From Isoetes taiwanensis (taxonomy: Eukaryota; Streptophyta; Lycopodiopsida; Isoetales; Isoetaceae): DNA of 64,000 bases. Where the stretch lies: assembly GCA_021234155.1 (NCBI GenBank), contig JAJEKV010000032.1, positions 3,601,835-3,665,834 of the forward strand, given 5' to 3'. Below, one piece after another: positions 21,461 through 34,031 of the stretch. A program made the position numbers and the translations under genes. A model generated the notes under the pieces. That model saw only the letters and a program-made list of their open reading frames with translations, had not been told where the DNA came from and made no database searches. Within the stretch, counting starts at the first letter, position 1. Each line of letters begins with the position of its first letter.

Positions 21461-23498
21461 TTTGGCATAAAAAAAGTACACTTGGCATGTCACGTGGCAC
21501 AATATGAGCCGCCCATGTTTGATACATGACATACATACTTACAGGATAATTTTATTATATAAGTAAGATCATATAGAAATAGGATTTTTGCTACTTGATC
21601 ATAATGGAATTTATTTGAACCGTAATTGAATCGAATTGAATTAAGTTGCCGTTTATTGTCCACGGAGAACTATCATTTGTTAAACACATTCACTCCCTAG
21701 ACACATGTATGCATTCGCACTATGATAGAAGGGATGATTATGTATTCTTATTCTTATTCTTATTCTTTATGAACGAAGCTTTTCTTATTTCCTCACAGTG
21801 TAGAATATCACCTATCAAGTAACATGGTATATAACCAAGTAACATGGTATGTAGATTCCTTGAAGTAACATGGTGTTTGTTGTTTATATTTAACTTGCAA
21901 GTTTGGCTTAATAGAATAGATTAAACTCCATTTTAATGTATGAATGCAACTTCAAGCTGAATAATTAATCTAGCTAAAATTAACTATCGAGAATCATATA
22001 AAACTTTGATTGCTATGAATTTTTTTATGCTTTGGTAACCATAAGGATCTCATTTCTTCGACATAAATTTTGGTATGTGGGCATGGTCTCATCTCATCAC
22101 AAATATAGCTACTTGTTATATGCCCAAAATTACATGCCAGTTCAAGTAGTCATCCTCGTCTATGGTTTTATTATTTTGCAATGCACATTGTAACTGCAAA
22201 TAGATTGCGGATGTAATTGGTATGTATTGATGAGACTATAACGTGTGTAGCAGGTGTAGCATAGATAAATCATAGAATATGATGTTGGAAGGTATATTAT
22301 AAGAATGTTTCAAAGTCCTAAAATAAGAGCTGGATAAAAAAAATAGCAGGATGTGATGATCATTGGCCTGCTATGTACATGGTTTGAACTTAAAAACTTG
22401 AAAATGGATGGTGTATACCACCCAAAGACAACAATTAAGTTTTTTGTTTGGCATTTCGCTCCTCCTATCACATTGTTACACCTAGAACTTGATGCCATTC
22501 ACGGCCAAACATAAAACTACATAAGAAGAATGTTGTTTAGATGTGCGCATTCTATGTTGACAATAATTGCAATAAGGATTGAGGTAAATTGCATTGCAAA
22601 ATCTCCCATGAGTGAAATTCAACCAGATATTTCTATAGCCCAATCCAAGAAATTACTATATAAACCAAATTTAATATGCAAGAAAACCTGCAAATCCCTG
22701 CCAGCAATAATCAACTAAAACTCCAAAAAAGAGCAATGATAAATTGATGCAAAAAGTGAGAATGTTTAGATTGCTTCTTCGCACTCGCAATGCCATTTTA
22801 AAGCATGCATATGATTGAATTCAATGTAGATAGCAACACCAATTACACATTAAAAGACTTGAAGCTTGACTTTATTGGATGTCTAGTTTTTTCTCTCCCA
22901 TTATATCCCATCATATTTACACAATAATTAATAGACAACTATGCATCAACAAGTGATCAGAATAGATTCAGAAATTGGGAATTCTGGTTATGTGCATATT
23001 ACAAAGAATAGTCCATATTTCATTTAATTAGATATATGTTTAGAGAATGAAAAAAGCTAACATAACACCTACTTTCATATCCAATGACTTGAAGATTTGC
23101 TTGTGAAGATATAGACTGGACATTTATGTTTTCTCCACCATCATCAAATTCTCAATCTAAAGCATATAGTAGAGATCAGCAATGTGCAAATGAAAAATCC
23201 TTACATCTGCCAAGGCAAAAGTTAGAAATCATTGCAATTCACAGCAAAACCTTCCCTGCTAATATCATCATAGCCTCAAGCCTCTATAAAACCTCACATT
23301 TCCAAGCAAATATAGGATCCAAGTGAGTCAATATCTCAATCTGCATAGTTTGGCTTATTTGATAAGCGTGGTATCATCAGGCGACTCCTTTCATACAACG
23401 TGCCACGTATGCACATATGCAAGACTATGTAGGTGATGCCTAATAGATTGAATAAATTAAAGTAGGAGAAGTCTGTGATGTAAAATACATGTCATAGA
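21461..23498. other. AT-rich noncoding DNA with small repeats
   Basis: Contains (TATTCT)4 at 21743-21766 and three copies of AAGTAACATGGT (starts 21817, 21837, 21863). No coding sequence was seen. Confidence 0.5.
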
Positions 23499-24880
23499 AG
23501 ATCCGGTCTTTTCTTCTGAATTAACCACTTGATCATGGCAGAACACCCTCGGATCTACTCATTCTAGGCCAAGAACTACAAAACTAAACTAAAAGACAAG
23601 ATTATGAATTGGAATTGCCAAGAACAGACCGGAACAGGGCATTTTGAAAAGGGGAATTGTTCACAGAGAATTTTCGAGGGCTTTCAGCGCGAGAATTGAT
23701 CAAGATTACTCATTTTGGGACTAGTTTTGAAGGATTCTTGCTTGAATCTGCCTTTCGAGCTTCAGAATCTATGGATTACCTGATGCTACTAGCTTATTTG
23801 CTATTTTTAAGACTGTTTTGATCCTGTGCCCAAGACTACAAAGCTTGGAAATCTGTTTTATAATTGTGTGATATTGAGATGAATGAAAATCCGACCCTTG
23901 GTGATATATTTGAGTTTAATTTGCACTCAACTTTCAAAGCAAGATAAAACAATAAGGTGAAAACGAAAATTGAAGGTAAATTGTTTATCAAAAGCATATT
24001 GTGGGCTAAATTACGCCATATCTCACTCTGTAGGTCTAAATTTCACATCATAACTAGACTAAGTTGCATCCAGGGTCAATTAATGCATACATTCAAAAGG
24101 TTTTGTGATTGCAAATAGATCAAATGCATTTATAGAGAGTAATCCATCAAGAAAAAAGCACAAAAAGCTGAAAAAACATTAAAAAAGCATTCTAAACTTG
24201 CCCCTTCCCAGTAATCTTGCAGATCTTTGCATTTCTCAAGTTAAAACTGCATTCTCAAGTTTTCTGCTGCATTTATGATCAAACAAGCACTTCTTCCTTA
24301 ATTGCAGACCACTAAAAGCTGTAGAATACATCTAGAGCTCAGGAAATATCATCAAAAAATTGATTTGCCAAAATCTGCTTGCTGTTTTCTCACTATAACA
24401 ATCTGTCAGCAAAAATCTTGAATTTCAAGGATTTCCTGCATCTATTTTTGCAAAACGAATGTTTGATCTTTGTGTGCAGATATATCAGAGAGAGAATCAA
24501 GTGTCAGAACTAAAAAAAGATTCATATCTTTCGATTTGCAAAAATTGCTCACCGCCAGGGATATTGACTCATTTTTTATCCAGTCAGAAGTACATATTTG
24601 AGTGGTCTCTGCAGATTTTTTGGCATCTGACTTTTGCCCTTACATTCCTTAAGATCTTCAATAGGTCTAGCATTTAAAATCATGATTAGATCTTTCTCAG
24701 CTTGCAAATGGCATCATTCTTTCTGAGACAGTCTTTTTTCTGATTTGGGAAAACACTTCTAAACTTGTGTTCAAGCTTTCTTGTTTGGATTTTCTCACAC
24801 AGAGTGGTGGCCTTAAGCAACCTGGAGGTTCTAAACCATTGAGGTTGAAGGTTTTCCAGGAACACCTTCAACATTTTGGA
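23499..24880 (+). repeat. 5' LTR of element C
   Basis: It begins AAGATCCGG and ends near ACACCTTCAACA. It repeats 30453-31740 almost throughout; for example CACAGAGAATTTTCGAGGGC and TCTGACTTTTGCC occur in both. It is followed by TTTTGGAGGTCCTACCGAGA, a possible degraded tRNA-Asp-type primer binding site (uncertain). The copy is slightly longer than the 3' LTR because of small deletions in the latter. Confidence 0.75.
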
Positions 24881-24915
24881 GGTCCTACCGAGATCATTAC
24901 CTGGAATTTGAACTC

Positions 24916-25990
24916 ATGGCTCCCAGAAGAAACAATGAAACTTCTGAACATGCTGAAGCACAAGAGAATCATGAGACTTCTGCTGCAGTACCAGGAGTAA
25001 GATACGAGCAAATGCAGGTATGCCTTGCCACTATTTTGAGTTGAACATGCCAATTCCTGCTCCTACTTTTGATCCAAGTATGAATGCCAATAACTTTTTG
25101 AAAACTTTTGAGGAATACTATCAGAAATATGGACACAAAAAAGGATGTAAGTTTTATAAATTCAAGAAATGTTTTAAAAATGATGAAGTGATAGCATGGT
25201 TAGAATATGTCATGAGTCTAGGAGCTAATTCATGGGATGAAATAGTTAAGAAATTCTTGGCAAGATTTGGTAAGCTGCTTGACCCACAAGATTTGATTTG
25301 CAAACCTTTCACATTGCAAACCTTTCACCTTAAACATGGTGAGAGCGTGCATCAGAATGTAGAAAGATTCAATCTTTATCCTATCAAATGTCAAATCAAT
25401 CAAGTACCTAACCATACTTTGCATCTTGTAGCTTCATTCATCAGAGGTTTGAGCAGCAGACCAAGAATACACATGAAAATGCTCAAAATCCAAAAGCAAG
25501 AAGGATTTGACACAATACACAAAGATTTTACAAAGGCTGTTGAAATTGCTGACATGATTTTCTGTCTCTCCAATAAAATGCACTCACCCCATGATCCTTT
25601 CCAGATTATGAGCAGGAGTACCTGGGACCTGGACCAGTGCCAATCTATGTTGTTCAAAAAGACAAGAAGAAATCAAAAGATGCAGAAGGTCTTGTAGCTA
25701 ATGTCAGGTCTGAAATAACCAAAGTGTCTGAAGCTTTGGTTGAAGTTACAAAGCAGCTTCAAGAAATGAAGAGTTCCAGACCCGAGAAGAGGATATACCC
25801 TCCATGTGCTCATTGCTCAAGGAACACTCACTCATCAGACTATTGTTGGTACAGACCTTGCATCAAGTGTGGTAAGAGAGGGCATTTTTGGGAAAGAATG
25901 CCCTGTTTTGCTCTCTGCAAAGCAGTAGGCCATTATGAAGATAGGTGCAGTGTTAAAGAATACTTTGTTAGACAAGAAAGTCAAAAGTCA
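24916..25990 (+). pseudogene. gag: element C gag with zinc knuckles
   Basis: A leader frame starts at ATG 24916 (MAPRRNNETSEHAEAQENHE) and shifts into the capsid frame at 25020 (FEEYYQKYGHKKGCKFYKFK; later FIRGLSSRPRIHMKMLKIQK). A further shift near 25640-25700 enters the nucleocapsid: CAHCSRNTHSSDYC, CIKCGKRGHF...C and CFALCKAVGHYEDRC (25800-25965). The first and third have CCHC-like spacing; the middle one is longer than the standard C-X2-C-X4-H-X4-C. Confidence 0.75.
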
Positions 25991-26242
25991 AAAGCTAAGT
26001 TATATAGATGGGCGTGCAAGATTCAAGCCTACAATATTAGTGTGAAAGTGGTGAATTTAGTTGAAAATCCTAGCTCTAATTTACCTCATGCTTTGTTTGA
26101 GCATGAAGATCAAGAGGGATTAAATGAAGCTGATTATGCTACTAACCTTGTTGCTTCACATGAAAAAACTTTGGATTGGCAATATGATATCAGGAATTAT
26201 TTAGAGAACAATGAGGTACCCAAAGATATGAGTAGCAATTAA
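25950..26242 (+). pseudogene. gag to RNase H C-terminus fusion in element C
   Basis: In one uninterrupted frame (25637-26242) the last zinc knuckle is followed after about 20 residues by KLYRWACKIQAYNISVKVV, ENPSSNLPHALF and DWQYDIRNYLENNEVPKDMS. These match the C-terminal tail of a Ty3 RNase H and the tether to integrase. Protease, RT and the RNase H active site are therefore missing between them, and the deletion kept the frame. The result is a gag-integrase element lacking its own polymerase. Confidence 0.65.
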
Positions 26243-27310
26243 AAAAGAAGATTTAAGGAAAAGTGCAAGAAACTCAGGTTGATAGGAGAGGTCTTGTGCA
26301 AAGTTGACAAGGAAGGTGTTGTTGAGATATGTAGATACAAAGGAAGGTAAAATGATCATTGAAGCATGCCGTGAAGGCATTTGTGGAGGACATTTTGCTG
26401 CTGATACAACTGCAAAGAAAATTTTGAGGTACTCTTTTAAAGGATTTTTAACGTGGCCTACTCTTTTAAAGGATTTTTATAACACCATTAAATGTCACAA
26501 GTGCCAAATTTTTGGCAAAAGAGTGTTGCATCCAGCTTTCCTTACTGCCATAATCTCTCCAGGGCCATTTCAGACATGGGGACTTGACTTTATAGGTCCA
26601 ATAGATCCTCCTTCATCATCTCAACATCAATTCATCCTTGTGGCTACAGACTATTTTACAAAGTGGGCTGAAGCAATCCCACTTAGAGAGGCAAATGCCG
26701 TCACTACATTAAGATTTCTTCATGAAAATATGTGTGCTAGATTTGGAATTTCTTTCAAAAATATCTCTGATAGGGGAACTCAATTCATGAATCAAACCAT
26801 TGCTTTGCTGCTAGCTACTCTCAAGGTCAAGCATACCAAAAGCTCAGCATACTACCCTCAAGGAAATGGTCAAGCTGAGTCAATAAACAAGGTTCTGAAG
26901 TCAATTCTGAAGAAAACTATTAGTATCTCTAAAAAGGATTGGCATTTGAAATTGCACGATGCTTTATAGCATATAGAACCACCGTTAAAGCATCTACAAA
27001 GCATACACCCTTCAGCCTTGTTTATGGCATTGAAGCCATTGTTCCAATTGAGCTTGAGCTGCCATCTCTTAGGTTGCCCTATCAGATAAATTTAGAAATG
27101 GAAGAGGCACTAAAAGAAAGATGTGTAAGGTTGATGCAGTTGGAGGAACACATGTTTGAAGCTGAAAATGCAGTTCTGATAAAAAAAGCCAAAGACATAG
27201 CAGCATTCAAAGCTGCTCACAAGCTTCAAGGTACTCTCAAAACAGGTGAATCGGTTCTTAAATGGAATAAAGCAAGGGAAGATGTAGCAGAAAAATTTGA
27301 GAATCTTTAG
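26243..27310 (+). pseudogene. element C integrase
   Basis: ORF 26304-26969 holds the His/Cys zinc domain (GICGGHFAADTTAKKI then CHKCQIFGKR) and the catalytic core with all three acidic residues: GLDFIGPIDPP, NISDRGTQFMNQ and YYPQGNGQAESINK. A frameshift near 26950 leads into 26939-27310 with the C-terminal part ([17 protein letters not shown]). A stop at 27308-27310 precedes EGPFEVIGTAGKDSYWLRD. The core is well preserved compared with B1. It lies only 60 nt after the gag frame stops. Confidence 0.85.
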
Positions 27311-29410
27311 GAAGGGCCTTTTGAGGTAATTGGGACAGCAGGTAAAGATTCATATTGGTTGAGGGATGTTCTTGATGGTAGAGAATTGCTAAATCCCATC
27401 AACATTCTGCTACTGGCAACAACATGTTGCCTTAAGCTTATTTGGTTAAGCTCCTTTTAGAATTTGTAGGTAGTCTAGTTTAGCTTGCTCTTAAGTTGAT
27501 CATAATTGCAAAACATAAAAAAACAGAAAATGAAAAGACAAAAAATAAGTGTAGAAATACTTTAAGTATTAGTTTAAATTCATTATGCAATGAGATGATT
27601 TAATTACAGTTGTTTATGCTTAAGTGATCTACTGTTGAGACTAATGCAAAGCAGGGAGATGTATGCAGGTTCCAGGTTATACAAGGCCAAAACTTTGGAT
27701 TTTTGCTGCTAAAGTCTCTGATTGCCATGCAGGAGCATATGAGGTGTTCATTCATACATATCATCTTCAAAAATTTAGTTTATATTCTTCCAGACTTCTC
27801 CATATTTGATGCTTCTGCCATTCGTGCCATAACAATAGCTCATTACACTAACAAGCATCTTGTCACATGCAGGACCATCCTTCACACATCCATTCTATAA
27901 TAATCTGCTCAAGAGTTGCCCTTGATCCACATAAGCCACTTTTGTTTTATTATTCCCTATCAAATTCATTAAGATGCTATCATATTTCCATCTAGCAGTT
28001 TACTTGTTCTAATTATAATCTCATTTGTTATGCAGAACTCACATGTTCTATACATTCATAATCACATGCATCTCATCTGGATCACTTATTACCATTTGTT
28101 GCTCTCATCCATTGCAGGATCACAAGTTGCCAACCATATCTCCATATTGGCAACTAACAGGAATTTCAGTTGATTCATTTGCAAAAATTTAAAGGTTGGG
28201 GGACCAACCTATCTTTTCTGTTTGGCATGATGCTGCCATGCTATGGTAGCATAGAAGAGCATTGCACATAAGGACATGTTTAAACCTGCATATTGACTTT
28301 AGCATATGAATATGAGTACTATAGATTTGAAGACTCTCATCCCTGAAGATCACAAGTAGACACTTGCTTGAAGAGCCAAGGAGAGGAGAAGACCCCTCAA
28401 ATTGACTAGGTATGTGGCTAATTTTTGAGTTCTTGGCATGAGTACCATTTCACATGATTCACCTCTAGAGTTCATCACCTTGTTCCTATTCAAAAACACT
28501 CCACTTGCCTCATATTCCATATCTCACCTTCATATCCCTTTGCAAATTTGGCAAATAGCCTGATCTAAGATCATATTATCTCTCTAAAAGTCAAACTAGA
28601 GAGAGAAAGTGCACAAAATTCCCATGAAAAGCATGAAAAAGGCAAACAAACAAGTTGTTACACAAAAGTTGTAAGCTTATGTGCACTAGTGCCAAATTGA
28701 TCCATGTCACCATCCAAAATTGTCAAGTCATCATCCACATTACCATCAAGACTTGCCATGTCATCACATACATGTCACCCTTCATAAAAATTCATTCTTT
28801 CAAAATTTGACCTAAGTAAAATCATTTTGACACTTAAGGGGACATGTCATCATCACATTGTGCCACATCATCACCAATGCCTCCACATCACCCTACACGT
28901 GTCACACACATCATTTCCACCTCACAAAAAAGTTTTGACTAGAAAAAAGACATTTTGCCAACTTGTTTGACACATCATCATCCCATGCTGCCGTCATCCT
29001 CCATTTGCCAACTCACCATACCAACTTGCCACTTCATCATATTTTGCCCCATTCTGAGTTAAAAAAACCAAATGTTCTTTTTGCAAAAAAGATTCTTCCA
29101 TGTAATAGAGCATCAAAAAAGATTCCATGTACAAAAAAGGATTTCCAAAAAAGACCTTGTTTAGACCTTCATTTTTGAGTTATTGGGAATCGTGCCAAAG
29201 TTCAAAAAATAAAAAAAAATCCTATCCACCCCCACGTGGTACACCCGTGCGTGTGGGGCGGTAACAGACCAAATCCCACGTGGGCACAGCACGTAATATT
29301 AATAGTCCATGTGTGCCAGGCCTTATATATCCAAGTCTCCCTTCCTGAAAAACACCTGTGGGATATTGTGCATAAGGGTCAATTCCCACCAGCGGTTAGG
29401 TTAGGTTAAA
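27311..29410. other. 3' noncoding internal region of element C
   Basis: No coding sequence. A purine-rich AAAGGTTGGGGGACC block at about 28190 resembles the internal polypurine tract of Tat/Athila elements. Positions 28690-29040 are a low-complexity CA/TC tract with many CATCA and CCACATCA words. Two G-box hexamers (29233-29239 CACGTGG; 29275-29284 CCCACGTGGG) lie 40-90 bp before TTATATAT (29323). Confidence 0.4.
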
Positions 29411-30420
29411 TAGGGCAAATAATGAAAACTTGCTTTCACACTAGCACTTAAGTTGACACTAGTTAAGTTAGGATTTGGTTAAATTTTAACTGTAGTTAAC
29501 TTAACCAGATCACTTTCATACTGATAATAATTAAGTTAAGTTAAGTTAAAACTTTAACTGGACCCCTTATTTTAAACTAGAAATTAAGTGACCTAGGAGA
29601 GGCACACTTAATTCGGTTAAGGACTAACTTAACCTAACTGTTAAGTGAGAAAGGTATAGCAATCTAGTTAGGTTATTTATTTTTTTATACAGATATGGTA
29701 TAGTCCTTATTGCCTTTTTGAACATCTAGAGTAGCTTCAGGGTTCAAAAGTTGTTTAGATTGCCCCCACTCAAGGGACAATTCATTAAAATCTAATTGAA
29801 TTGAGGGTTAGTTTTGGCATCTTGGAGCATATTTTAGGTATATCTGAATATCTAACGACTAGACTTTGTGGTTCTTTTTTCGGTAGTGAAAATACTTTTA
29901 GATTTTTTTTCAAGGAGTGTGCACCTACAGTTTTCCCCTTCCATTGCCAAGAGAAATGTGACACCCACCATAAATAATTGGACATCCAATTGAGGTTCAA
30001 GCAGAGAGAAATACAGAGAGGAAAAAAATAGAGACAGAGAAAGAATATCAAAAATATAGAAAGAAAAGAGATAGAAAATAAACCATGTATCTCTCCACGG
30101 ATTAAGAAGTATTTTAGATATCTTTAACTTAGTGGCATCTCTTAACTAAAGTGAGAAATGAACATAGTTATCTCTAACCTAACAAAAGCCTCTTAACTAC
30201 TAGTGTGAAACACCAACTTACTGTAAACGTTAGGTTAAGTTGATTTTGTGAATTTAACCTAAGGGATCCCTAACAAGTCTAGTGGGAATCTATATCTTCG
30301 TAATCCATTAAGTTAGCCTTAACTTAACGATCTTAATGGAAAAGCATAATCTCTTTTCGGTTAAGTTAGGAGATAATCAACCGGTTAAACTAACTTAATG
30401 GCGAGTGGGAAATGGCCCTA
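29411..30420. mobile_element. ~1-kb TIR element with AAGTTAA subterminal repeats
   Basis: The ends are TAGGGCAAAT and ATGGCCCTA, that is inverted GGGC termini each next to TA. Both arms are crowded with AAGTTA/TAACTT words in both directions (e.g. GTTAAGTTAAGTTAA at about 29530; CTTAACTTAAC near 30320), while the centre (29680-30100) has none. It has no coding capacity. This is the layout of a non-autonomous DNA transposon (MITE-like). Superfamily not assigned; a TA target duplication would fit mariner-like elements. It sits about 30 nt before the 3' LTR of element C. Confidence 0.55.
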
Positions 30421-30452
30421 AGACTCTCAAGAACCCTAAATTCGTTTCATGC

Positions 30453-31740
30453 CAAGATCCGGCCTTTTCTTCTAAATTGACCACCTAGTCATGGCAAAAC
30501 ACCCTCGAATCTACTCATTCTAGGCCAAGAACTATAAAACTAATCTAAAAGACAAGATTATGAGCCGGAATTGTCAAGAACAGACCGGAACAGAGCATTT
30601 TGGAAAGGGGGATTGTTCACAGAGAATTTTCGAGGGCTTTGGGCGCGAGAATTGATCAAGATTACTCATTTTGAGACAGGTTTTGAAGGACTCTTGCTTG
30701 AATCTGTCTTTTGAGCTTCAGAATCTATGGATTACCTAATGCTACCAGCTTATTTGCTATTTTGACTATTTTGATAATGTGCCCAAGACTACAGAGCTTG
30801 GGAATCTGTTTTATAATTGTGTGATATTGAGATGAATGAAAATTCGACCCTTGGTGACATATTTGAGTTTAATTTGCACTCAACTTTCAAAGCAAGGTAA
30901 AACAATAAGGTGAAAACAAAATTTGAAGGTAAATTGTTTATCAAAAGCATATTGTGGCCTAAATTACATCATATCTCACTCTGGAGGTCTAAATTCCACA
31001 TTATAACTAGACTAAATTGCATTCAGGGTCAATTAGTGCATACATTCAAGAGGTTTTGTGACTGCAAATAGATCAAGTGCATTTATAGAGAGTAATCCAT
31101 CAAGAAACAAGCACAAAAAGCTGAAAAAACATTAAAAAAGCATTCTAAACTTGCCTCTTCCCAATAATCTTTCATATCTTTGGATTTCTCAAGTTAAAAT
31201 TGCATTCTGAAGTTTTCTACTGCACCTGTGATCAAACAAGCACTCCTTCATTGCAGACCACTAAAAGTTGTGGAGATACCTAGAGCTTAGATAAAATCAT
31301 CAAAAAATTGATTTGCCAAAATCTGCTTGCTCCTTGTGTGCAGACATATCAGAGAGAGAATCAAGTGTCAGAACTAAAAAAAGATTCATATCTTTCAATC
31401 TGCAAAAAATTGCTCACTGCCAGGGATATTGACTCATTTTTAACCCAGTCAGAAGTACATATTTGAGTGATCTTTGCAGACTTTTTGGCATCTGACTTTT
31501 GCCTTACATTTCTTAAGATCTTCAGTAGCTCTGGCATTTGGAATCATGATCAGATCTTTTTCAGCTTGCAAATGGCATCATTCTTTATGAGGCAGTCTTT
31601 TTTCTGATTTGAAAAAAGCACTTCTAAACTTGTGTTCAAGCTTTCTTGTTTGGATTTTCTCACACGAAGTGGTTGCCTTAAGCAACCTGAAGAATCTAAA
31701 CCATTGAGGTTGAAGGTTTGCCAGGAACACCTTCAACACA
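30453..31740 (+). repeat. 3' LTR of element C
   Basis: Direct repeat of 23499-24880, with several small deletions; for example the segment around 31330 lacks about 70 bp present near 24370-24460. It ends at ACACCTTCAACA, after which the sequence diverges from the internal region that follows the 5' copy, as expected for an LTR. Confidence 0.75.
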
Positions 31741-32497
31741 TGGGTACTACAAACAGATATGGAGAAGCAGTACCCACAATTCTAGGAGCAATGCAAGGGA
31801 CAGTTTGTCACCAAATTAGATGACACCGACATCGTAGGTGAGTGGAATGTAGATTAAGAGTCTATTTTCGGCGCTATGGAAGTAGACAACCTTGAGAGAT
31901 AAGAGGTCATATAAGAACATGCATGATAGGAAAGCACCTAGCCTATGGTCATTATGGGGAACAAGCCACCCCTACGCCAAGGGTGACGAAAGCTGTAGGC
32001 ATTAGACATCATCTTAGGCATGATAGGGTGCTATCTCCACGGTCACGATGGAAGAAGCATCCTCTTCCTATGCCGGGAGATTAGTCATGCATACATCTAG
32101 TTGATATAATTAAATAGGTGGTTCCCTATAAACCAACCTTATCAAACTAAAAATAATCTAACAAGTGTGACTTGCAGGCCAATGAACTCGAAAGTGGACA
32201 AGGAGTCGCAAGACAAGACTTGTGGCGAGTAATGATGTATTCATAAACCACAAGAGAATAGTTAGCCGAGGACAAACTCTCATGTGAAAACATTTGTTAT
32301 AATTATTATGTCGTAGTTGAAGGCAATTAAAATGCCTTGTCATTGATTTGATTACTATGTCATTTGACAGCTAAATTTGAATGTCTAAATATTACTTAAG
32401 ATGTATACCTATGAATATATTCTTTCAAGAACAATGCAGAGTTCAAGGGGGGGAGACCTATGATGCTGCGGACAACATCAATTCAAGGGGGGGAGAA
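31741..32497 (+). mobile_element. 3' internal end of element A1, with polypurine tract
   Basis: Noncoding as read. It ends with two copies of TTCAAGGGGGGGAGA (32442-32456 and 32482-32496), 40 bp apart. The second directly abuts the LTR start TGTGATGTTCC and is therefore the polypurine tract. The same double motif flanks the LTR of A2. Confidence 0.6.
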
Positions 32498-34013
32498 TGT
32501 GATGTTCCAAAATAATATACGATATAAATATGTATATTATACTCACCACATCACTAGTACATGCCGTATGTACGCCATGTACACGTTAGCCGGTATAGAT
32601 TTTCCATGGGGGCGTAACCCCTAGACCCCAATATATTGCACATATTGCAATATGTGAATATATTAAGCCGATTGCCACATGGCACAACCCCATTGACCCG
32701 ATTCATTCCTAGCCCTAAAAAGTACCCTTTCTATAAAAGGGGCTACCCTAAAGCGCGCCCCTTTTGGCTACCTCGTGATTAGTACCCAGCGGCAGCAGAT
32801 CGTCCTCCAGCAGTTGATGTCTCAGTTGCATTGGGATTCACGCCCAAAAGGTCGCCTTCAGCAACCTCAAGTCCGCCAATAGCTGCTTCGATCACTGCCA
32901 TGGACGCTTGCAAAGGAGGAATGCCCGGCAGTCAAGGATCCGGTAGGTGCCACCTACCTTGTTTGATTCTTAGATCAGCCATTAGCCATTCTTGTCCCTG
33001 TCTAACCCATAGATGCCAAGAACTGACTAATGAACCCAAACTATGTATGTTTAGATTAAATTTATGTGATATTCTGTTATTTCGATTCATATGGTTCTCT
33101 GATGTATGATCTGTTCGCACAGCTGTGTATTGGGAAGGGGGGTAGAGACCCAAGCTTTAGTAGATGCGATCCTAGATTAGCCTCATTAACTCCCAATTAA
33201 TGCAGCCTGTGCATAAGAGCCTGTCTGCGCTGTGGGTGGAGGGGCCAGACCAGCTGACAAGGGGAAACTTAACCGATGGCAGTTGATCCCTCTGGTGTGT
33301 AAAGCCTACCAAGGAACATTACGGACTAGGCCTAATACCTTATGCACTGCGTGTGGCCCTGGTATGGGCTCGACACCTCTTGGGTGGCGAGGCCACCTTT
33401 AATGGGGTTGAAGTCGTAGACGAGTAGTGGCTCTCTAGCCTGCCTGTCATTAGCATGTGTCCTCTGGAGGAGAGAGTGATCTCCTCCTGCCTCATCGGGA
33501 CTGGGGAGATGTAACCCAGGAGTAGCCCCTTTGGCTATGCCTCTGGCAGGCTACGGTCTGGTCCCAAAACTTATCAGCCTATCTGCAAAGTATACACACG
33601 AGGGGCGGATGGAGTGGACTACCCAACAACCATGTTCTATGCCAGCCAAATCCATTTGCCATGAATTCTGTCTGCTTTGACCTCTGGAGACCCCAAGCCG
33701 TCAGTCATACCTTGAGTCTGAGCCTTGGGTAGGTTGCGCCATTGATGGCTATGTTGTTATGATGATAGTTCATCTTTGTTATGGTGATCTTCATCCTTCG
33801 GGGTGGTTATATGTATTATTTGTTGTTATGTACTTATGTTACATGCTTTCGCATTGCTAGGTGGATCCCGAGGGAGACGGGGTAAATGACATGTCCAGTC
33901 CTCCCACGTAGGATTCCTGCCCACCATCGGGAATCGATGGTAGCATGGCCAAAGAGGGGGAATCTCCAGTTCGTGTACAATGGGAGCATCGTATATGATC
34001 GGGGGACGTCACA
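32498..34013 (+). repeat. LTR of family A (copy A1)
   Basis: A 1516-bp LTR with termini TGTGATGTTCC and GGGGGACGTCACA, preceded by a polypurine tract, so it is a 3' LTR. CTATAAAAGGGGC at about 32731 is a good TATA box for the U3/R border. From 33120 to the end it is clearly similar to the reverse complement of 43260-44160 (shared words such as AGCCCCTTTGGCTATGC, GGGCTCGACACC). It is followed by MULE transposase sequence, so the element probably inserted into a MULE. No 5' LTR is visible in the window. Confidence 0.8.
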
Positions 34014-34031
34014 AATGCACACTTTAAAGGA

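Larger units (their letters stand above)
23499..31740 (+). mobile_element. Ty3-type LTR element C, internally deleted
   Basis: Two direct copies of a ~1.3-kb sequence (23499-24880 and 30453-31740) flank an internal region with gag, zinc knuckles and integrase, so this is an LTR element in plus orientation. Protease, RT and most of RNase H are absent, making it non-autonomous. The 3' internal part (27311-30452) is long and noncoding, as in Tat/Athila-type Ty3 elements, and holds a separate ~1-kb TIR element. LTR copies have diverged by many small changes (about 10 percent by eye), so the insertion is not young. LTR ends could not be fixed to the base. Confidence 0.8.

Noticed and set aside
23285-23300. 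TATAAAACC upstream of element C as its promoter
   Set aside because: It lies outside the LTR repeat and no gene starts after it.
28690-29040. Repeated CATCA-type words considered as a CRISPR-like or regulatory array
   Set aside because: There are no constant repeats or spacers; it is a low-complexity CA/TC-rich tract in a retroelement.
32831-33109. 92-codon plus-strand ORF in the A1 LTR
   Set aside because: It lies in the R region of the LTR and has no domain; it is likely a chance frame.
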